DNA of 15,593 nucleotides. It comes from SZUA-521 sp041738285 (lineage in GTDB: Bacteria > Pseudomonadota > Gammaproteobacteria > Pseudomonadales > Azotimanducaceae). Positions 15,387 through 15,593 of the stretch are shown here, piece after piece. Each line of letters starts with the position of its first letter. The stretch's first letter is position 1. The notes below the pieces were generated by a model that saw only the letters and a list, made by a program, of their open reading frames with translations, was not told where the DNA came from and did no database searches. Both the position numbers and the translations under genes were made by a program. Location of the stretch: positions 1 through 15,593 of the forward strand of contig JBGSQB010000034.1 of the NCBI GenBank assembly GCA_041738285.1. Reading direction: 5' to 3'.

Positions 15387-15593
15387 TCAGTGCGACCCTG
15401 TTCCGAGCGGGCGGGAAGTCTTCGGCGATGGTTCGTCCGGCTTCCCGCCACCATGACCGGGCGGGCGCGGCGGCTTGTGGGGGTGTTCAGGGAACCGCGG
15501 CGGATACAGGGGCGCGTACCAGGGTGAATAGACATAGCGCTCCTCGGGTTCGGCAGCGTCGTCGGCTGGCGCGATCGCGCGCGCGCGTGCCAA
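15387..15593 (-). CDS. C-terminal part of a proline-rich protein, cut by window edge
   Basis: A frame open from the right edge of the window encodes at least 68 residues and stops 2 bp before the phosphoesterase start. The visible part opens with an alanine/acid-rich stretch and then becomes rich in Pro, Tyr, Gly and His (WYAPLYPPRFPEHPHKPPRPPGHGGG), a low-complexity tail of the kind found at the end of exported or cell-envelope proteins. No fold or family can be recognised. The start probably lies outside the window; a TTG at the very edge is another possibility. Tight spacing to the next gene is the main support for it being real. Confidence 0.45.
   Translation of the reverse strand: MARARAIAPADDAAEPEERYVYSPWYAPLYPPRFPEHPHKPPRPPGHGGGKPDEPSPKTSRPLGTGSH

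Overview
The window is GC-rich, densely packed bacterial DNA, most likely from a proteobacterium. That placement rests on gene content and style (FadE/CaiB/thiolase catabolic operon, Sec-type signal peptide, periplasm-facing membrane hydrolase); genus and family cannot be read from it. No rRNA, tRNA, insertion sequence, phage gene or CRISPR array was seen. Two gene blocks converge at about 9265.

Block A (+ strand, 1-9264) is a catabolic acyl-CoA operon. In order it holds a short-chain dehydrogenase (cut by the window edge), a CaiB/BaiF CoA-transferase, two adjacent acyl-CoA dehydrogenase (ACAD) genes that look like the two subunits of one heteromeric enzyme, a third stand-alone ACAD, a nitroreductase-family flavoprotein, an SCP-x-type thiolase and an AMP-forming acyl-CoA ligase. 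Genes overlap or lie within about 25 bp of each other, except for a 102-bp gap before the third ACAD that carries two hairpins. Together they supply CoA activation or transfer, alpha,beta-dehydrogenation, hydroxyacyl-CoA oxidation and thiolysis. No enoyl-CoA hydratase is visible, so it must lie elsewhere. The mix resembles pathways for bulky or branched acyl-CoAs such as steroid side chains or isoprenoids. The substrate is inference.

Block B (- strand, 15593-9268) reads toward block A. First come the tail of a proline-rich protein and a YfcE/MJ0936-type metallophosphoesterase. After a gap of about 120 bp follows a tightly coupled three-gene unit: an exported protein with four tandem ~130-residue repeats and a C-terminal transglutaminase-like Cys-His-Asp domain; a five-helix membrane protein with a periplasmic alpha/beta-hydrolase domain and a C-terminal beta-rich domain; and a cytoplasmic SAM methyltransferase. 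The three genes overlap (17 bp, then 4 bp), so they are probably co-translated. I do not recognise this set as a described system, and it is the most novel part of the window.

The two blocks abut with only 3 bp between their stop codons.
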